Assembly: GCA_016178945.1 (NCBI GenBank)
Contig: JACOSH010000392.1
Coordinates: 1-41,825, forward strand
Length of the DNA stretch: 41,825 bases
DNA from: Acidobacteriota bacterium
Lineage (GTDB): Bacteria; Acidobacteriota; Terriglobia; Bryobacterales; Bryobacteraceae
Direction: 5' to 3'
Shown here: positions 22,860 through 31,230 of the stretch, one piece after another
How positions within the stretch are numbered: the stretch's first letter is position 1
How the letters are laid out: every line of letters starts with the position of its first letter
Notes under the pieces: model-generated
The model's database searches: none
Seen by the model: only the letters and a program-made list of their open reading frames with translations
Told to the model about the DNA's origin: nothing
Translations under genes and position numbers: made by a program

Positions 22860-24632
22860 ATGTTTAAGCATGCCACCCTGACTCCTCGCAAGCGTCTCAT
22901 CCTCCGGCACACCTTGACCGGAATGACCCTGGTGGTTCTGACGACCGGCATCCTCTTTTCTCTGCGCAAACGGCCCGAGCCTTACGCGCCTGGCGGCGAA
23001 ATCGAGGGCGTGACCAGCGAGCTCAGCCGCCGGGCGCCCGCCGGTTACCCAGCCGTCCGTTTCGTGGATGTGGCCCGCGAGGCCGGAATCGGCTTTCGCC
23101 ACTTTCCCGGCAAGCGGACCACTCAACTCCCCGAAGACATGGGCTCGGGAGCGGCCTGGGGCGATTTCGACAACGACGGCTACCTGGACCTGTACGTCTG
23201 CGATGTCGCCGGCCCGGCTCAGGGCGGCAACCGGCTCTATCGGAACAACGGCGACGGCGCCTTCACCGACGTGACGGCAAGAGCCGGCGTGGGCTACCGG
23301 GGAGCCTCCATGGGAGCAGCCTGGGCCGACTACGACAATGACGGCTACCTCGACCTCGTGGTCACCAGCTTCGATCGCATCGTCCTCTACCGCAACCTGG
23401 GCAATGGCTCGTTTGCCGACGTCTCCCACGCCGCCGGCCTGGACGGATTCCGCGGCTTCTGGACCGGCGCCTCCTGGGCCGACTATGATCGCGATGGCCA
23501 CGCCGATCTTTACATCTGCGGCTATGTCCGGTACTCTTTCCAGCCCGAGTTCGCCGGCAAGACCTCGCGGCAGTTCGAGACCCTGGTCCCCTTCACCCTC
23601 AATCCTTCGTCGTACCCGCCGGAGCGCAACCTGCTCCTGCACAACAACGGCAGGGGGGGCTTCACGGATATGGCCCGCCAGGCGGGCGTCGCCAATCCCA
23701 CCGGTCGCAGCCTCTCGGCCGCCTGGTGCGACTTCGACGAGGACGGCTGGCCCGACCTGTACGTGGCCAACGATGTCTCCGATAACGCCATGTTCCGCAA
23801 TCTGGGCAACGGCAGGTTCGAAGATATCTCGCACAGCGCCTGGGTCGCCGACTACCGCGGCGCCATGGGCCTGGCCATCGGCGACTTCGACCGCGACGGC
23901 GATTTCGACATCTTCATCACCCACTGGATCGCCCAGCAGGACGCGCTGTTCTGGAACCTGCGCTACAGCCACGATGGGGGTTCGAAGCCGGGACCGCTCC
24001 GGTTCACCGACATCGCCGACATGAGCGGCGTTGGGCAGATCTCCCTTGGCGTGATCGGCTGGGGAACTTCGTTTTTCGACTACGACAATGATGGCCAGCT
24101 CGACCTGTTCGTGGCCAATGGCAGCACCTTCCAGGACGAGAAGGATCCGAGCCGCCTGGTCCCCATGAGGAACTTCCTCTTCTGGCAGAAGAGCCCGGCC
24201 GACGGTTTCTTCGAGGTCGGCCGGCTCAGTGGAAAGGTCTTTGAGGAGCTGCATGTGGGACGCGGCGCCGCGTTCGCCGATTACGACAACGACGGCGACG
24301 TGGACATTTTCGTGGTCAACCACTCAGGCCCGCCGCTGCTGCTGCGTAACGACGGCGGCAACCGGAACAACTGGGTCAAGGTGCGGCTCCGCGCCCGCAA
24401 GAGCAACCGCAGCGCCATCGGCGCGGTCGTTGAGATCGAAACCGCGGGCGTCCGGCAGAAACATCAGATCGGCAGCCAGCCCTCGTACCTCTCGCAGAAC
24501 GCGCTGGAGGCGCACTTCGGCGTGAGCCGCCACGCCGTGGTGGACCGTCTGACGGTGCGCTTTCCGAGTGGACTGGTCCAGGAGCTGCGCCAGGTCCCCG
24601 TCAACCGCCTGATCACGGTGGAGGAGCCATGA
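22860..24632 (+). CDS. CRTAC family protein: FG-GAP/VCBS repeats with ASPIC/UnbV C-terminal domain
   Basis: A 590-residue protein with an N-terminal membrane segment (about 18-37), so exported and anchored. About seven calcium-binding-like D-x-D-x-D-G-x-x-D-L repeats (for example G-D-F-D-N-D-G-Y-L-D-L-Y) build a beta-propeller. The last 110 residues, N-N-W-V-K-V-R-L to R-L-I-T-V-E-E-P, are an ASPIC/UnbV domain. The family's biochemical role is unclear; surface binding or scaffolding of an extracytoplasmic complex is plausible. It follows the cytochrome gene by 12 nt and overlaps the next gene (ATGA). Confidence 0.85.
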   Translation: MFKHATLTPRKRLILRHTLTGMTLVVLTTGILFSLRKRPEPYAPGGEIEGVTSELSRRAPAGYPAVRFVDVAREAGIGFRHFPGKRTTQLPEDMGSGAAWGDFDNDGYLDLYVCDVAGPAQGGNRLYRNNGDGAFTDVTARAGVGYRGASMGAAWADYDNDGYLDLVVTSFDRIVLYRNLGNGSFADVSHAAGLDGFRGFWTGASWADYDRDGHADLYICGYVRYSFQPEFAGKTSRQFETLVPFTLNPSSYPPERNLLLHNNGRGGFTDMARQAGVANPTGRSLSAAWCDFDEDGWPDLYVANDVSDNAMFRNLGNGRFEDISHSAWVADYRGAMGLAIGDFDRDGDFDIFITHWIAQQDALFWNLRYSHDGGSKPGPLRFTDIADMSGVGQISLGVIGWGTSFFDYDNDGQLDLFVANGSTFQDEKDPSRLVPMRNFLFWQKSPADGFFEVGRLSGKVFEELHVGRGAAFADYDNDGDVDIFVVNHSGPPLLLRNDGGNRNNWVKVRLRARKSNRSAIGAVVEIETAGVRQKHQIGSQPSYLSQNALEAHFGVSRHAVVDRLTVRFPSGLVQELRQVPVNRLITVEEP

Positions 24633-26245
24633 GGAGCGCTTGGCTTTGGATTGGCGCCTCGGCGGTCAGCGGGCTGCTGGCTCTCTGGGTGGTCACCCCG
24701 GGCTCCTCGGTGGGATCGCGCGAGGCGGACGGTCCACGGGAGGCCGAAAAACAGCGCATCAGGAGCTTCTGGAATTCCTACCACCAGGCCAACTCCCTGC
24801 GTCTTCAGGGCGATCCAGCCGGCGCGGCGCAGCTCTACCGGCAGTGTCTCGATGTCGACCCCCATCATGAGGACTCTCTCTACTACCTGGCAGTCAGCCT
24901 TGAAGAGATGGGAGACTACCAGCCGGCCGCGGCCACGCTGCGGAAGCTGATCGAGCTGAATCCCTCCAGCGGCCGCGCGCTCTCGGAGTTGGCCAACGTC
25001 TTATCCACACCGGCGCCCGGCGCGCCCGCCGGCTTCCCCGAGGCTCGACGGGCCCTGGAATGTACCGTCGAAGTGAACCGGGAGCAAGCCGGCCCCTTCC
25101 TGCGGCTATGCCTGCTCGATCTCAACGAAGGGAAGTTCGACGCCGCCCTGGTCCGTTTCCGAACCGCCGCCGGATTCGGCTCTCCCGAAGGCAACTACTG
25201 GATCGGGTACACCTACTATCTGCTCCACCGGCGCCCGGAAGCCCTCCAGTTCTTCCACAAGGTGCTCGACCGGTACGCGCAGGAGCGAAAAATGGCGGGA
25301 CAAGGCATCCGCGCCGAGGGCGACGTATGGCCCGATGCCACCAAGCCGCTGACCGCGCTGGAGCGATCCGCTCTGAAGGCGACGCTCTTTTCCCGCTGGA
25401 TCGAGACGTCCGGCCCGGAAGTCGCCGGCATCAAGCTGGAAGGGGGCCGCGCGGCGCCCTCCTTTGAGGTCCAGCGCACCGGGCGCCCCAGGGCCCGCGT
25501 CCTGTTGATCGACCTCGACGGAGACGGCCAGGCGGAGCGCGTCGAGGCCGGCGCCGAGCTACGCCTGTATCGCCGCGAGGGCGACCGCTGGGTCGAGCGA
25601 ACCGCGCACTCCGGACTGGTCTCCGCAGGATGGGTCACCGATATCGTCGCGGCCGATTTCAATGGTGACGGCCGCCCGGATTTGTTCGTGCTCCGGTGGC
25701 TCAAAGACGCGGCGCTCTACCTGAATCGAGGCGGCGGCCTGTTCTCCGATTCGACCGCGCAGTCCGGGCTGCAGGGCATCCGCGGGCGCAGCTTCAGCGC
25801 GCTTTCCTTCGACTACGACCGGGACGGCCGCCTGGACCTGCTGGTCAGCGCGCATGCGCCCTTCGACGATGTCGCCCGGAGTCTCCTCCAGCCCGAATTC
25901 AAACCCGCGGCCCACACGCCCCGGCTCTTCCACAATCGTGGCGAGGGTTCCTTTGAGGACGTCACTGCCGCCGCCGGGCTCACCACCTGCTACGGCACGA
26001 TGCAGGCCCTGGCCGCCGACCTGGATTCGGATGGTTACCCGGACCTGCTTCTGGTCAATGGCAGTCCGGATGCCCTCCGCCTGGAGCCGACCGTTCTCCT
26101 GCGAAACGTGGAGGGCCGGGAATTTCGCCCCTGGCCACAGGCGCTGGGCATGGACCGCCCAGCCAATCGGATCGGCGCATTGGTTCAGGCCCCGGGAATC
26201 AATCTGGTCCCCAATCCTTTGCTTTCGAGGAGGGCCGCCCGATGA
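24629..26245 (+). CDS. TPR protein with C-terminal FG-GAP/VCBS repeats
   Basis: A 538-residue protein with an N-terminal signal or anchor helix (5-24). Residues about 45-220 are helical tetratricopeptide-like repeats (A-A-Q-L-Y-R-Q-C-L-D-V-D-P-H-H and so on). The C-terminal half has four D-x-D/N-x-D-G repeats, such as A-D-F-N-G-D-G-R-P-D-L-F and F-D-Y-D-R-D-G-R-L-D-L-L. It lacks the ASPIC/UnbV domain of the preceding gene. It likely partners that protein outside the membrane. Starts with ATGA overlap and GGAGGAG upstream; its stop overlaps the methyltransferase start. Confidence 0.82.
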   Translation: MRSAWLWIGASAVSGLLALWVVTPGSSVGSREADGPREAEKQRIRSFWNSYHQANSLRLQGDPAGAAQLYRQCLDVDPHHEDSLYYLAVSLEEMGDYQPAAATLRKLIELNPSSGRALSELANVLSTPAPGAPAGFPEARRALECTVEVNREQAGPFLRLCLLDLNEGKFDAALVRFRTAAGFGSPEGNYWIGYTYYLLHRRPEALQFFHKVLDRYAQERKMAGQGIRAEGDVWPDATKPLTALERSALKATLFSRWIETSGPEVAGIKLEGGRAAPSFEVQRTGRPRARVLLIDLDGDGQAERVEAGAELRLYRREGDRWVERTAHSGLVSAGWVTDIVAADFNGDGRPDLFVLRWLKDAALYLNRGGGLFSDSTAQSGLQGIRGRSFSALSFDYDRDGRLDLLVSAHAPFDDVARSLLQPEFKPAAHTPRLFHNRGEGSFEDVTAAAGLTTCYGTMQALAADLDSDGYPDLLLVNGSPDALRLEPTVLLRNVEGREFRPWPQALGMDRPANRIGALVQAPGINLVPNPLLSRRAAR

Positions 26246-27015
26246 TGCCGGCCCTGGCGCCTACGGTAACCCTGCGTGACGCCGTGCGCGAGGCCTACTC
26301 GGCCGCCGCCGCGGATCCCGAGCAAAGGCACCAGTTCCCTCGCGGGCGTGAGCTGGCCGCGAACCTGGGCTACCCCCGCCACCTGCTGGCCGACTTGCCC
26401 GAAGAGTGCGTTGAGGCTTTTTGCGGGGTTTCCAACGTGCCGCTCTTCGCCGATCTCCCGGGCGACGAAGTCGTTCTCGACTTAGGATGCGGAGCGGGGC
26501 TGGACTCGCTGGTGGCCGCCCGGCGAGCCGCCGAGGTAATCGGCGTGGATTTCAGCCCCGCCATGATCGCTCGCGCCCGGCGCGCCCGGCAGCGGGCCGA
26601 CGCCGCCAACGTGCATTTCTGCATGGCCGCCGCCGAAGCTCTGCCTCTGCGCGGCGCCTCCATCGACGTGGTTCTGGTCAATGGCATCTTCAACCTCAAT
26701 CCCGCACGGGACGCGATCTTCGCCGAGCTCGCGCGGGTCACCCGCCCCGGAGCGGTGGTGTATGCCGCCGAGATCGTTCTGCGAGAGCCGCTGGCCCGGC
26801 TCCGCCGGCTATTTCCGGGGAAGCGGGACGAAGTCCCCGAAAACCCTGCCGGCTGGTTCGCCTGAATCGCCGGCGCCAAGGAAGGCGGGGCCTTCCTCAA
26901 CGAGTTCCGCGCCGCCGGATTTGGCCAGGCGCGCATTCTCCGCACCACCCGCAACGCGCGCACCCGGAACCCGCTCGTGGTGGTGGCGGAAGTTGTCGCC
27001 CGGAGGACATTCTGA
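26242..27015 (+). CDS. ArsM-like SAM methyltransferase, candidate selenoprotein (Sec208 read from TGA)
   Basis: Read to the first TGA this is 207 residues; reading TGA 26863-26865 as selenocysteine gives 257 residues ending at TGA 27013. The class I fold shows motif I V-L-D-L-G-C-G-A-G near 78-86, G-V-D-F-S and a second Cys region E-A-F-C-G-V-S-N (Cys61). Across the TGA the frame reads W-F-A-[TGA]-I-A-G-A then F-R-A-A-G-F, which is the ArsM-family W-x-x-C-V/I-A-G-A ... A-A-G-F region. The TGA falls on the conserved metalloid-binding Cys. The downstream part keeps family sequence, arguing against a decayed gene. Substrate could be arsenite or another thiophile; unproven. ATG overlaps the TPR gene stop. 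Confidence 0.8.
26863..26897 (+). promoter_or_regulatory. Candidate Sec codon and bacterial SECIS hairpin
   Basis: TGA (26863-26865) is followed by a perfect 7-bp stem AGGAAGG (26879-26885) / CCTTCCT (26891-26897) closing a five-base loop CGGGG. Twenty bases separate TGA and loop, and the loop has G in its second position. These values fit the published bacterial SECIS rules (16-37 base spacing, small loop, G in the first two loop bases). An outer stem between CCGGCG (26870-26875) and the CGCCGG after 26910 could extend it. Confidence 0.7.
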
Positions 27016-28655
27016 CCGCCGATAAGCATCCCAAGGGCTCTCATGCCCGTATCCTGCTGACCTCCGTCTTCGGTCCTTTCGCCCAAGACGATGAGTTCGG
27101 CAGCCGTTCCATCAACCCGATGGAGCTTTATCACAACCAGGTGACCCGCGCCCAAGGCGCTTTCTCCCTGCGCATGTTTCACCGGTCCTGGGGCATCATG
27201 CTCATCCAGGAGAACATCTCGGCCCCCTGCACCGTGCTCGACTTTCCCACTCGCGAGGCCTTCGCCCGGGAGCTTCAAGCCCATCGTTACGACATCGTGG
27301 GGATCTCCTCCATCATCGTCAACGTCGGCAAAGTCCGCGAGATGTGCCGCATGGTCAGGGAGGTTTCCCCGCACTCCACCCTGGTGGTGGGCGGGCACGT
27401 TTCCGCCATTGCCGACATAGCGAGCCGGGTGGACGCCGACCACATCGTCCGGGGCGACGGTGTTTCCTGGATGCGCCGCTTCCTGGGCGAGGATGCCGCC
27501 GCCCCGATCCGCCATCCGGAAATCGTCTCCGGTTTCGGACATCGCGTGATGGGCCTGAAACTGCCGCGGAACAGCGGCTCGACCGCCGCCACGGTCATCC
27601 CCTCGGTCGGCTGCCCGCTGGGCTGCAACTTCTGCACCACCTCCGCCTTCTTCGGCGGCAAAGGCAAGTTCCTGAATTTCTACCAGACCGGCGAGCAGCT
27701 CTACGAGCTTATGTGCCGCCTCGAGCAACGGCTCAAGGTGCGATCCTTTTTCATGATGGACGAGAACTTCCTGCTATACCGCAAGCGCGCCATCCAGCTC
27801 CTGGAGCGGATGAAGGAAGGTGGAAAGAGCTGGGAGTTGTACGTGTTCTCCTCGGCCAACGCGATCGGCAAGTACACGGTCGAGGAGTTGGTGAGCCTGG
27901 GCGTTTCCTGGGTTTGGATGGGCCTGGAGTCGCCCCACTCAAGGTATGCCAAACTCCAGGGCGCCGACACTCTCCAATTGGCCCACGAGCTGCGCCGGCA
28001 CGGCATTAAGCTGCTTGGCTCCACCATCGTTGGCCTGGAGCATCACACGCCGCAGAACATGGTCGAAGAGATCGAGCACGCCGTGGCCCATGAAACCGAC
28101 TTCCACCAGTTCATGCTCTACACCCCGGTCCCCGGCACCCCGCTCTACCAGGAAATGGACCGGCAAGGGAAACTCCTCGACGTGGATCTGGCCGACATCC
28201 ATGGCCAGGACAAATTCAATTTTGAGCACGCGGCCATCTCCCGCGAGGACTCGAAGCGGTTTCTCGACTGGGCCTTCTGGCGCGACTTCGAGCGCAACGG
28301 CCCCAGCCTGTTTCGCATCTGCCGCACCACCCTGGAAGGCTGGAAACGCTACAGGAATCACCCCGAGCAGCGCATCCGCGAGCGCTTTGAGCGGGAGGCC
28401 AGGATGCTCAAAAGCGCCTACGCCGGAATGCTCTGGGCGATGGAGCACCATCTGCGCGAAACCAACCAGGCGGTCAGCCAGCAGGTCCGGGCGCTGCGCC
28501 AGGACATCGCCCGCGAGTTGGGGGCCGCCTCCCAGTGGGCTGCGCGCCTGCTCGGCCCGCTCCTGCTCTGGACCGCGCGGCGCGAAGAAAAACGGCTGGC
28601 CCGCGGCGTCACTTACGAGCCGCGCATGATCGTCGAGCGAAGAAACTGGGCTTAG
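27012..28655 (+). CDS. B12-binding-domain radical SAM enzyme
   Basis: A protein of about 547 residues. The N-terminal 190 residues look like a Rossmann-type cobalamin-binding domain (R-I-L-L-T-S-V, Y-D-I-V-G-I-S-S, T-L-V-V-G-G-H-V). The radical SAM motif is C-P-L-G-C-N-F-C (Cys201, 205, 208), then barrel segments such as M-M-D-E-N-F and G-L-E-S-P. The C-terminus is a helical extension. Many relatives methylate unreactive carbons or phosphorus; the substrate here is unknown. No ATG/GTG fits: the best start is CTG at 27012 with GGAGGA five bases upstream, overlapping the preceding stop as CTGA. It is the last gene of the operon. Confidence 0.82.
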   Translation: MTADKHPKGSHARILLTSVFGPFAQDDEFGSRSINPMELYHNQVTRAQGAFSLRMFHRSWGIMLIQENISAPCTVLDFPTREAFARELQAHRYDIVGISSIIVNVGKVREMCRMVREVSPHSTLVVGGHVSAIADIASRVDADHIVRGDGVSWMRRFLGEDAAAPIRHPEIVSGFGHRVMGLKLPRNSGSTAATVIPSVGCPLGCNFCTTSAFFGGKGKFLNFYQTGEQLYELMCRLEQRLKVRSFFMMDENFLLYRKRAIQLLERMKEGGKSWELYVFSSANAIGKYTVEELVSLGVSWVWMGLESPHSRYAKLQGADTLQLAHELRRHGIKLLGSTIVGLEHHTPQNMVEEIEHAVAHETDFHQFMLYTPVPGTPLYQEMDRQGKLLDVDLADIHGQDKFNFEHAAISREDSKRFLDWAFWRDFERNGPSLFRICRTTLEGWKRYRNHPEQRIRERFEREARMLKSAYAGMLWAMEHHLRETNQAVSQQVRALRQDIARELGAASQWAARLLGPLLLWTARREEKRLARGVTYEPRMIVERRNWA

Positions 28656-28692
28656 GAAAAGCTGAAATGGCGTGCCGTAGAATAGAGTTGTC

Positions 28693-28947
28693 GTGCAAAA
28701 GTTCCAGGCTGTTTATGAAGGAGGCGTCTTGCGGCCAGTTGAGCCATTGTGTCTCGACGAGCACCAGCTTGTCAGCGTGGTCATCCTGGATGAGATCGCG
28801 TCCGGCGACGACATCCGGTTCGAGGCTCCGGAGCGCTTCGCGGCACTGGCGGATCGCAACGTCAGCCTGGAGAACGTGCGCCGGGCGCTATCCAAGATTC
28901 CGGGTTCGCTGGACCCCGACTTCGTGGCTGAGCGGAACCAGCGCTGA
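28693..28947 (+). CDS. AF2212-like (DUF104) antitoxin
   Basis: An 84-residue protein whose first half, F-Q-A-V-Y-E-G-G-V-L-R-P-V-E-P-L, is the signature of the AF2212-like antitoxin family. The second half is acidic/helical and would wrap a PIN-domain toxin. The start is GTG with no clear Shine-Dalgarno; TAGAAT at 28678-28683 could be a -10 giving an almost leaderless message. It sits 4 bases before a PIN-domain remnant, the usual partner, which is broken here. Confidence 0.75.
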   Translation: MQKFQAVYEGGVLRPVEPLCLDEHQLVSVVILDEIASGDDIRFEAPERFAALADRNVSLENVRRALSKIPGSLDPDFVAERNQR

Positions 28948-28951
28948 TTAA

Positions 28952-29166
28952 GTGCCCGGCTACTTCATCGACACAAGCGTCCTGGCGAAGTTGTACCATC
29001 CCGAGATTGGGAGCGAGGGGATGGAGTCGCTGGCGCGATCGCCCGGAGTCAGGCTCGTCATCTCCCAACTTTCCTTGATCGAGATTCAATCTGTCTTCGC
29101 TATCAAGGTCAGGACGTGGCCACCTTGGAGCGCCTCACTGTACTCGATCCAACGCAGACTCGGTAA
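28952..29166 (+). pseudogene. VapC-type PIN-domain toxin remnant with internal deletion
   Basis: The GTG start gives G-Y-F-I-D-T-S-V-L-A-K-L-Y-H-P-E, the catalytic N-terminus of PIN toxins, and runs through L-S-L-I-E-I-Q-S-V-F-A. Family similarity then stops near 29105. A little further on, in another frame (+2), the bases 29116-29166 read V-A-T-L-E-R-L-T-V-L-D-P-T-Q and a stop, resembling the usual PIN C-terminal end. The central and acidic catalytic residues between are missing, consistent with an internal deletion of about 80 residues. An open frame to 29257 after the junction is not family-like. Confidence 0.65.
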
Positions 29167-29177
29167 TCGCGGAAAAG

Positions 29178-30224
29178 TTACACCTTCCCGCCCGCCTTCC
29201 GGATGTGAATGTTGCCACCGGAGGTGTGTAGCCGAAGCGCCGGTCCGCCGCCGTTGATGGACGTGCGCAGCACGTCGCGCCGCGACTCCGGCTGGGGCTC
29301 GCCAAACTCGCTGTGCACGCGCCCGCCGCTGGCGCTGGCGTCCACATCCACGCCCGCCGAAGGCGCAAGCTGCACCGTAATGCTGCCGCCGGAGGTCTCC
29401 AGCTTGGACGGCCCCTTGGGCTTCTCGCGCAGGTAAGCGCGCACGCTGCCCCCCGATGTGCTCGCGTCGATCGCGCCGACCGACTCCTTGACTTCGATGC
29501 TGCCCCCCGAAGTCTTGGCGGTCACGCGCCCGCTGGCCCGCTCGATATGGATCGATCCGCCCGACGTATGGGCCTCGACATCCCCGGAGACATCGCCGAT
29601 ATGGATCGACCCTCCCGAAGTCCGGACATCCGCCGTGCCGGCGCCGCCCTCCAGCCGGATACTCCCGCCCGAGGTTCGCCCCCAGACGGGCCCATCGACT
29701 TTTCCGAACTGCAGCGATCCGCCGCCGGTCTTCCCGCGCACCGAGCCTTTCAGGTCGCCCACCGAGACCGAGCCGCCATGCGTGCTCAGGTCGGCGTTGA
29801 ATTCGCGCGGCGTCAGAATCTTGTAGTGGTGCGTCCGCAGGAACTCGGCGTACTCCAGGCAGCGCCCGTCCCGGCAATGCTGCCGCCTGCCACTCACCTG
29901 CGAACGGGCCACCCACCCGGTCTTGAACACGCCCCGGACCGTCACGTCATTTCCGGTTTGCGTCACCTGCAGGTCGAAGTCCTTGAGGATTCTCTCCGAC
30001 TCGGTCCGGTCGCGCCCCTCCACTTTGCGGGACACCTCCACCTCGACCTTGTCGCCCGGCCCGGGCAGGACTTCGATCGAGCCATACTCGGCGTCGACCG
30101 TCAGTTTCCCCCCGGCTTTCGCCGGAACCGAGCGGTTCATCCGGTCTTCCAGTTCCACCCCGGCCTGCAGGACGGCGACCGCCGCCAGCAGCCCGGCACT
30201 GAGCGCACTCCTGATCATCGTCAT
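29178..30224 (-). CDS. Exported DUF4097-type repeat protein (putative adhesin/beta-helix)
   Basis: A 348-residue protein starting M-T-M-I-R-S-A with a signal peptide (to about residue 22) and GGGAGG upstream. After an N-terminal beta domain, about nine short repeats of the type T-S-G-G-S-I-x-I/V appear every 18-22 residues, the pattern of DUF4097 single-strand beta-helices. A Cys pair (H-C-R-D-G-R-C) lies before the repeats in an unusual insertion. Function is unknown; relatives are called putative adhesins. The stop lies 12 bases from the PIN remnant end on the other strand. Confidence 0.82.
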   Translation of the reverse strand: MTMIRSALSAGLLAAVAVLQAGVELEDRMNRSVPAKAGGKLTVDAEYGSIEVLPGPGDKVEVEVSRKVEGRDRTESERILKDFDLQVTQTGNDVTVRGVFKTGWVARSQVSGRRQHCRDGRCLEYAEFLRTHHYKILTPREFNADLSTHGGSVSVGDLKGSVRGKTGGGSLQFGKVDGPVWGRTSGGSIRLEGGAGTADVRTSGGSIHIGDVSGDVEAHTSGGSIHIERASGRVTAKTSGGSIEVKESVGAIDASTSGGSVRAYLREKPKGPSKLETSGGSITVQLAPSAGVDVDASASGGRVHSEFGEPQPESRRDVLRTSINGGGPALRLHTSGGNIHIRKAGGKV

Positions 30225-30301
30225 GTACCTCCCCGCACTGCCGGTAGACGTTGGAAACCCCGTTAGGTCACGTCTCATAGTACAATTCCTCGGGAGTTTC
30301 C

Positions 30302-31171
30302 ATGTCCTTCACCCCGAGATACATCGCCACTTCGCTGTGTTTGCTGGCGGTCTGTTCCGCCCAGTCCCCGCTGCCGGTCAAATGGGAGGAGCTGACCGCC
30401 GTCGACTTTGTAGACGCGATTCGCAAATCGCAAGGCGTCTGCCTGCTGCCCATCGGCATCCTCGAGAAGCACGGCCCGCACCTGCCCCTGGGAACCGACC
30501 TGATCAACGTCCGATACGTCTCCCAGCGCGGAGCCCAGCAGGAGTACGCCGTGGTTTTCCCCGAGTATTACTTCGGCCAGATCTTCGAGGCCAGGCAGGA
30601 GCCGGGGACCATCGCCTACAGCGCCCGCCTGCAGCTCGAACTACTCCAGGAAACCGCTGACGAAATGGCTCGTAACGGCTGCAAGAAGATCCTGATTGTA
30701 AACGGGCATGGCGGCAACAATCATCTGCTGCCCTACTTCTCCCAGTCGCAGATGGCTTCGCCCAAGGACTACGTGGTGTATGTCTACCAGCGAGGCGCCT
30801 ATCCGCCCGGCCGCCCTCCCATGAAGACTAAGGTGGACGGCCATGCCGGAGAGTCGGAAACGTCGCACACCTTGGTTTCCCGCAAGGACCTTGTCCGCAT
30901 GGACCGCGCCGGAACGCAATCCGGCGCCGACCGCAACCGCCTCGATCTGCCCCCCGGCGTCTACACCGGCATCTGGTGGTATGCCAAGTTCCCCGACCAT
31001 TACGCAGGCGATGGCACGGCCGCCAGCCTCGAGCTGGGCGAGTTCGACATGAAGGCCTGGGCCGACGGCGTCGCCAACGCAATCCGCGCCGTCAAGGCCG
31101 ACCAGAACAGCCTCCGCCTTCAGGACGAATTCTTTGAGAAATCGAAGCGCCCGCTGGAGACTCCGCAGTAG
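30302..31171 (+). CDS. Exported creatininase-family amidohydrolase
   Basis: A 289-residue creatininase-fold protein with a signal peptide ending near S-A-Q (residue 21). Metal-site motifs are visible: [12 protein letters not shown] (Glu55, His57, Asp66), V-N-G-H-G-G-N-N-H (His136) and H-A-G-E-S-E-T-S. The family hydrolyses cyclic or linear amides such as creatinine or formamides; the substrate here cannot be told. Divergent from the DUF4097 gene across 77 bases. Confidence 0.88.
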   Translation: MSFTPRYIATSLCLLAVCSAQSPLPVKWEELTAVDFVDAIRKSQGVCLLPIGILEKHGPHLPLGTDLINVRYVSQRGAQQEYAVVFPEYYFGQIFEARQEPGTIAYSARLQLELLQETADEMARNGCKKILIVNGHGGNNHLLPYFSQSQMASPKDYVVYVYQRGAYPPGRPPMKTKVDGHAGESETSHTLVSRKDLVRMDRAGTQSGADRNRLDLPPGVYTGIWWYAKFPDHYAGDGTAASLELGEFDMKAWADGVANAIRAVKADQNSLRLQDEFFEKSKRPLETPQ

Positions 31172-31189
31172 CCGCGACCGCGGCGCCGT

Positions 31190-31218
31190 TTGCCAACGCG
31201 GCGATGCGGCGGTATAAC
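31190..31218 (+). promoter_or_regulatory. Promoter of the acyl-CoA carboxylase operon
   Basis: TTGCCA (31190-31195), 17 bases, TATAAC (31213-31218). The expected transcription start is about 31225, five or six bases before an in-frame GTG at 31231. The promoter overlaps the ATG at 31204, arguing for the GTG as the real start. Confidence 0.5.
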
Positions 31219-31230
31219 AGACTGACTGGC

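Noticed and set aside
20832-24323. Very long minus-strand open frame (1163 codons) opposite the cytochrome and CRTAC genes
   Set aside because: It is an antisense shadow of two well-supported plus-strand genes in GC-rich DNA; its translation is low in recognisable motifs and rich in Gly/His/Val typical of such shadows.
26242-26865. Methyltransferase as a simple 207-residue protein or a nonsense-mutated pseudogene
   Set aside because: Family-like sequence continues in frame for 49 codons beyond the TGA without further lesions, and the TGA occupies a conserved Cys column with a SECIS-like hairpin. Truncation remains possible if the genome lacks Sec machinery.
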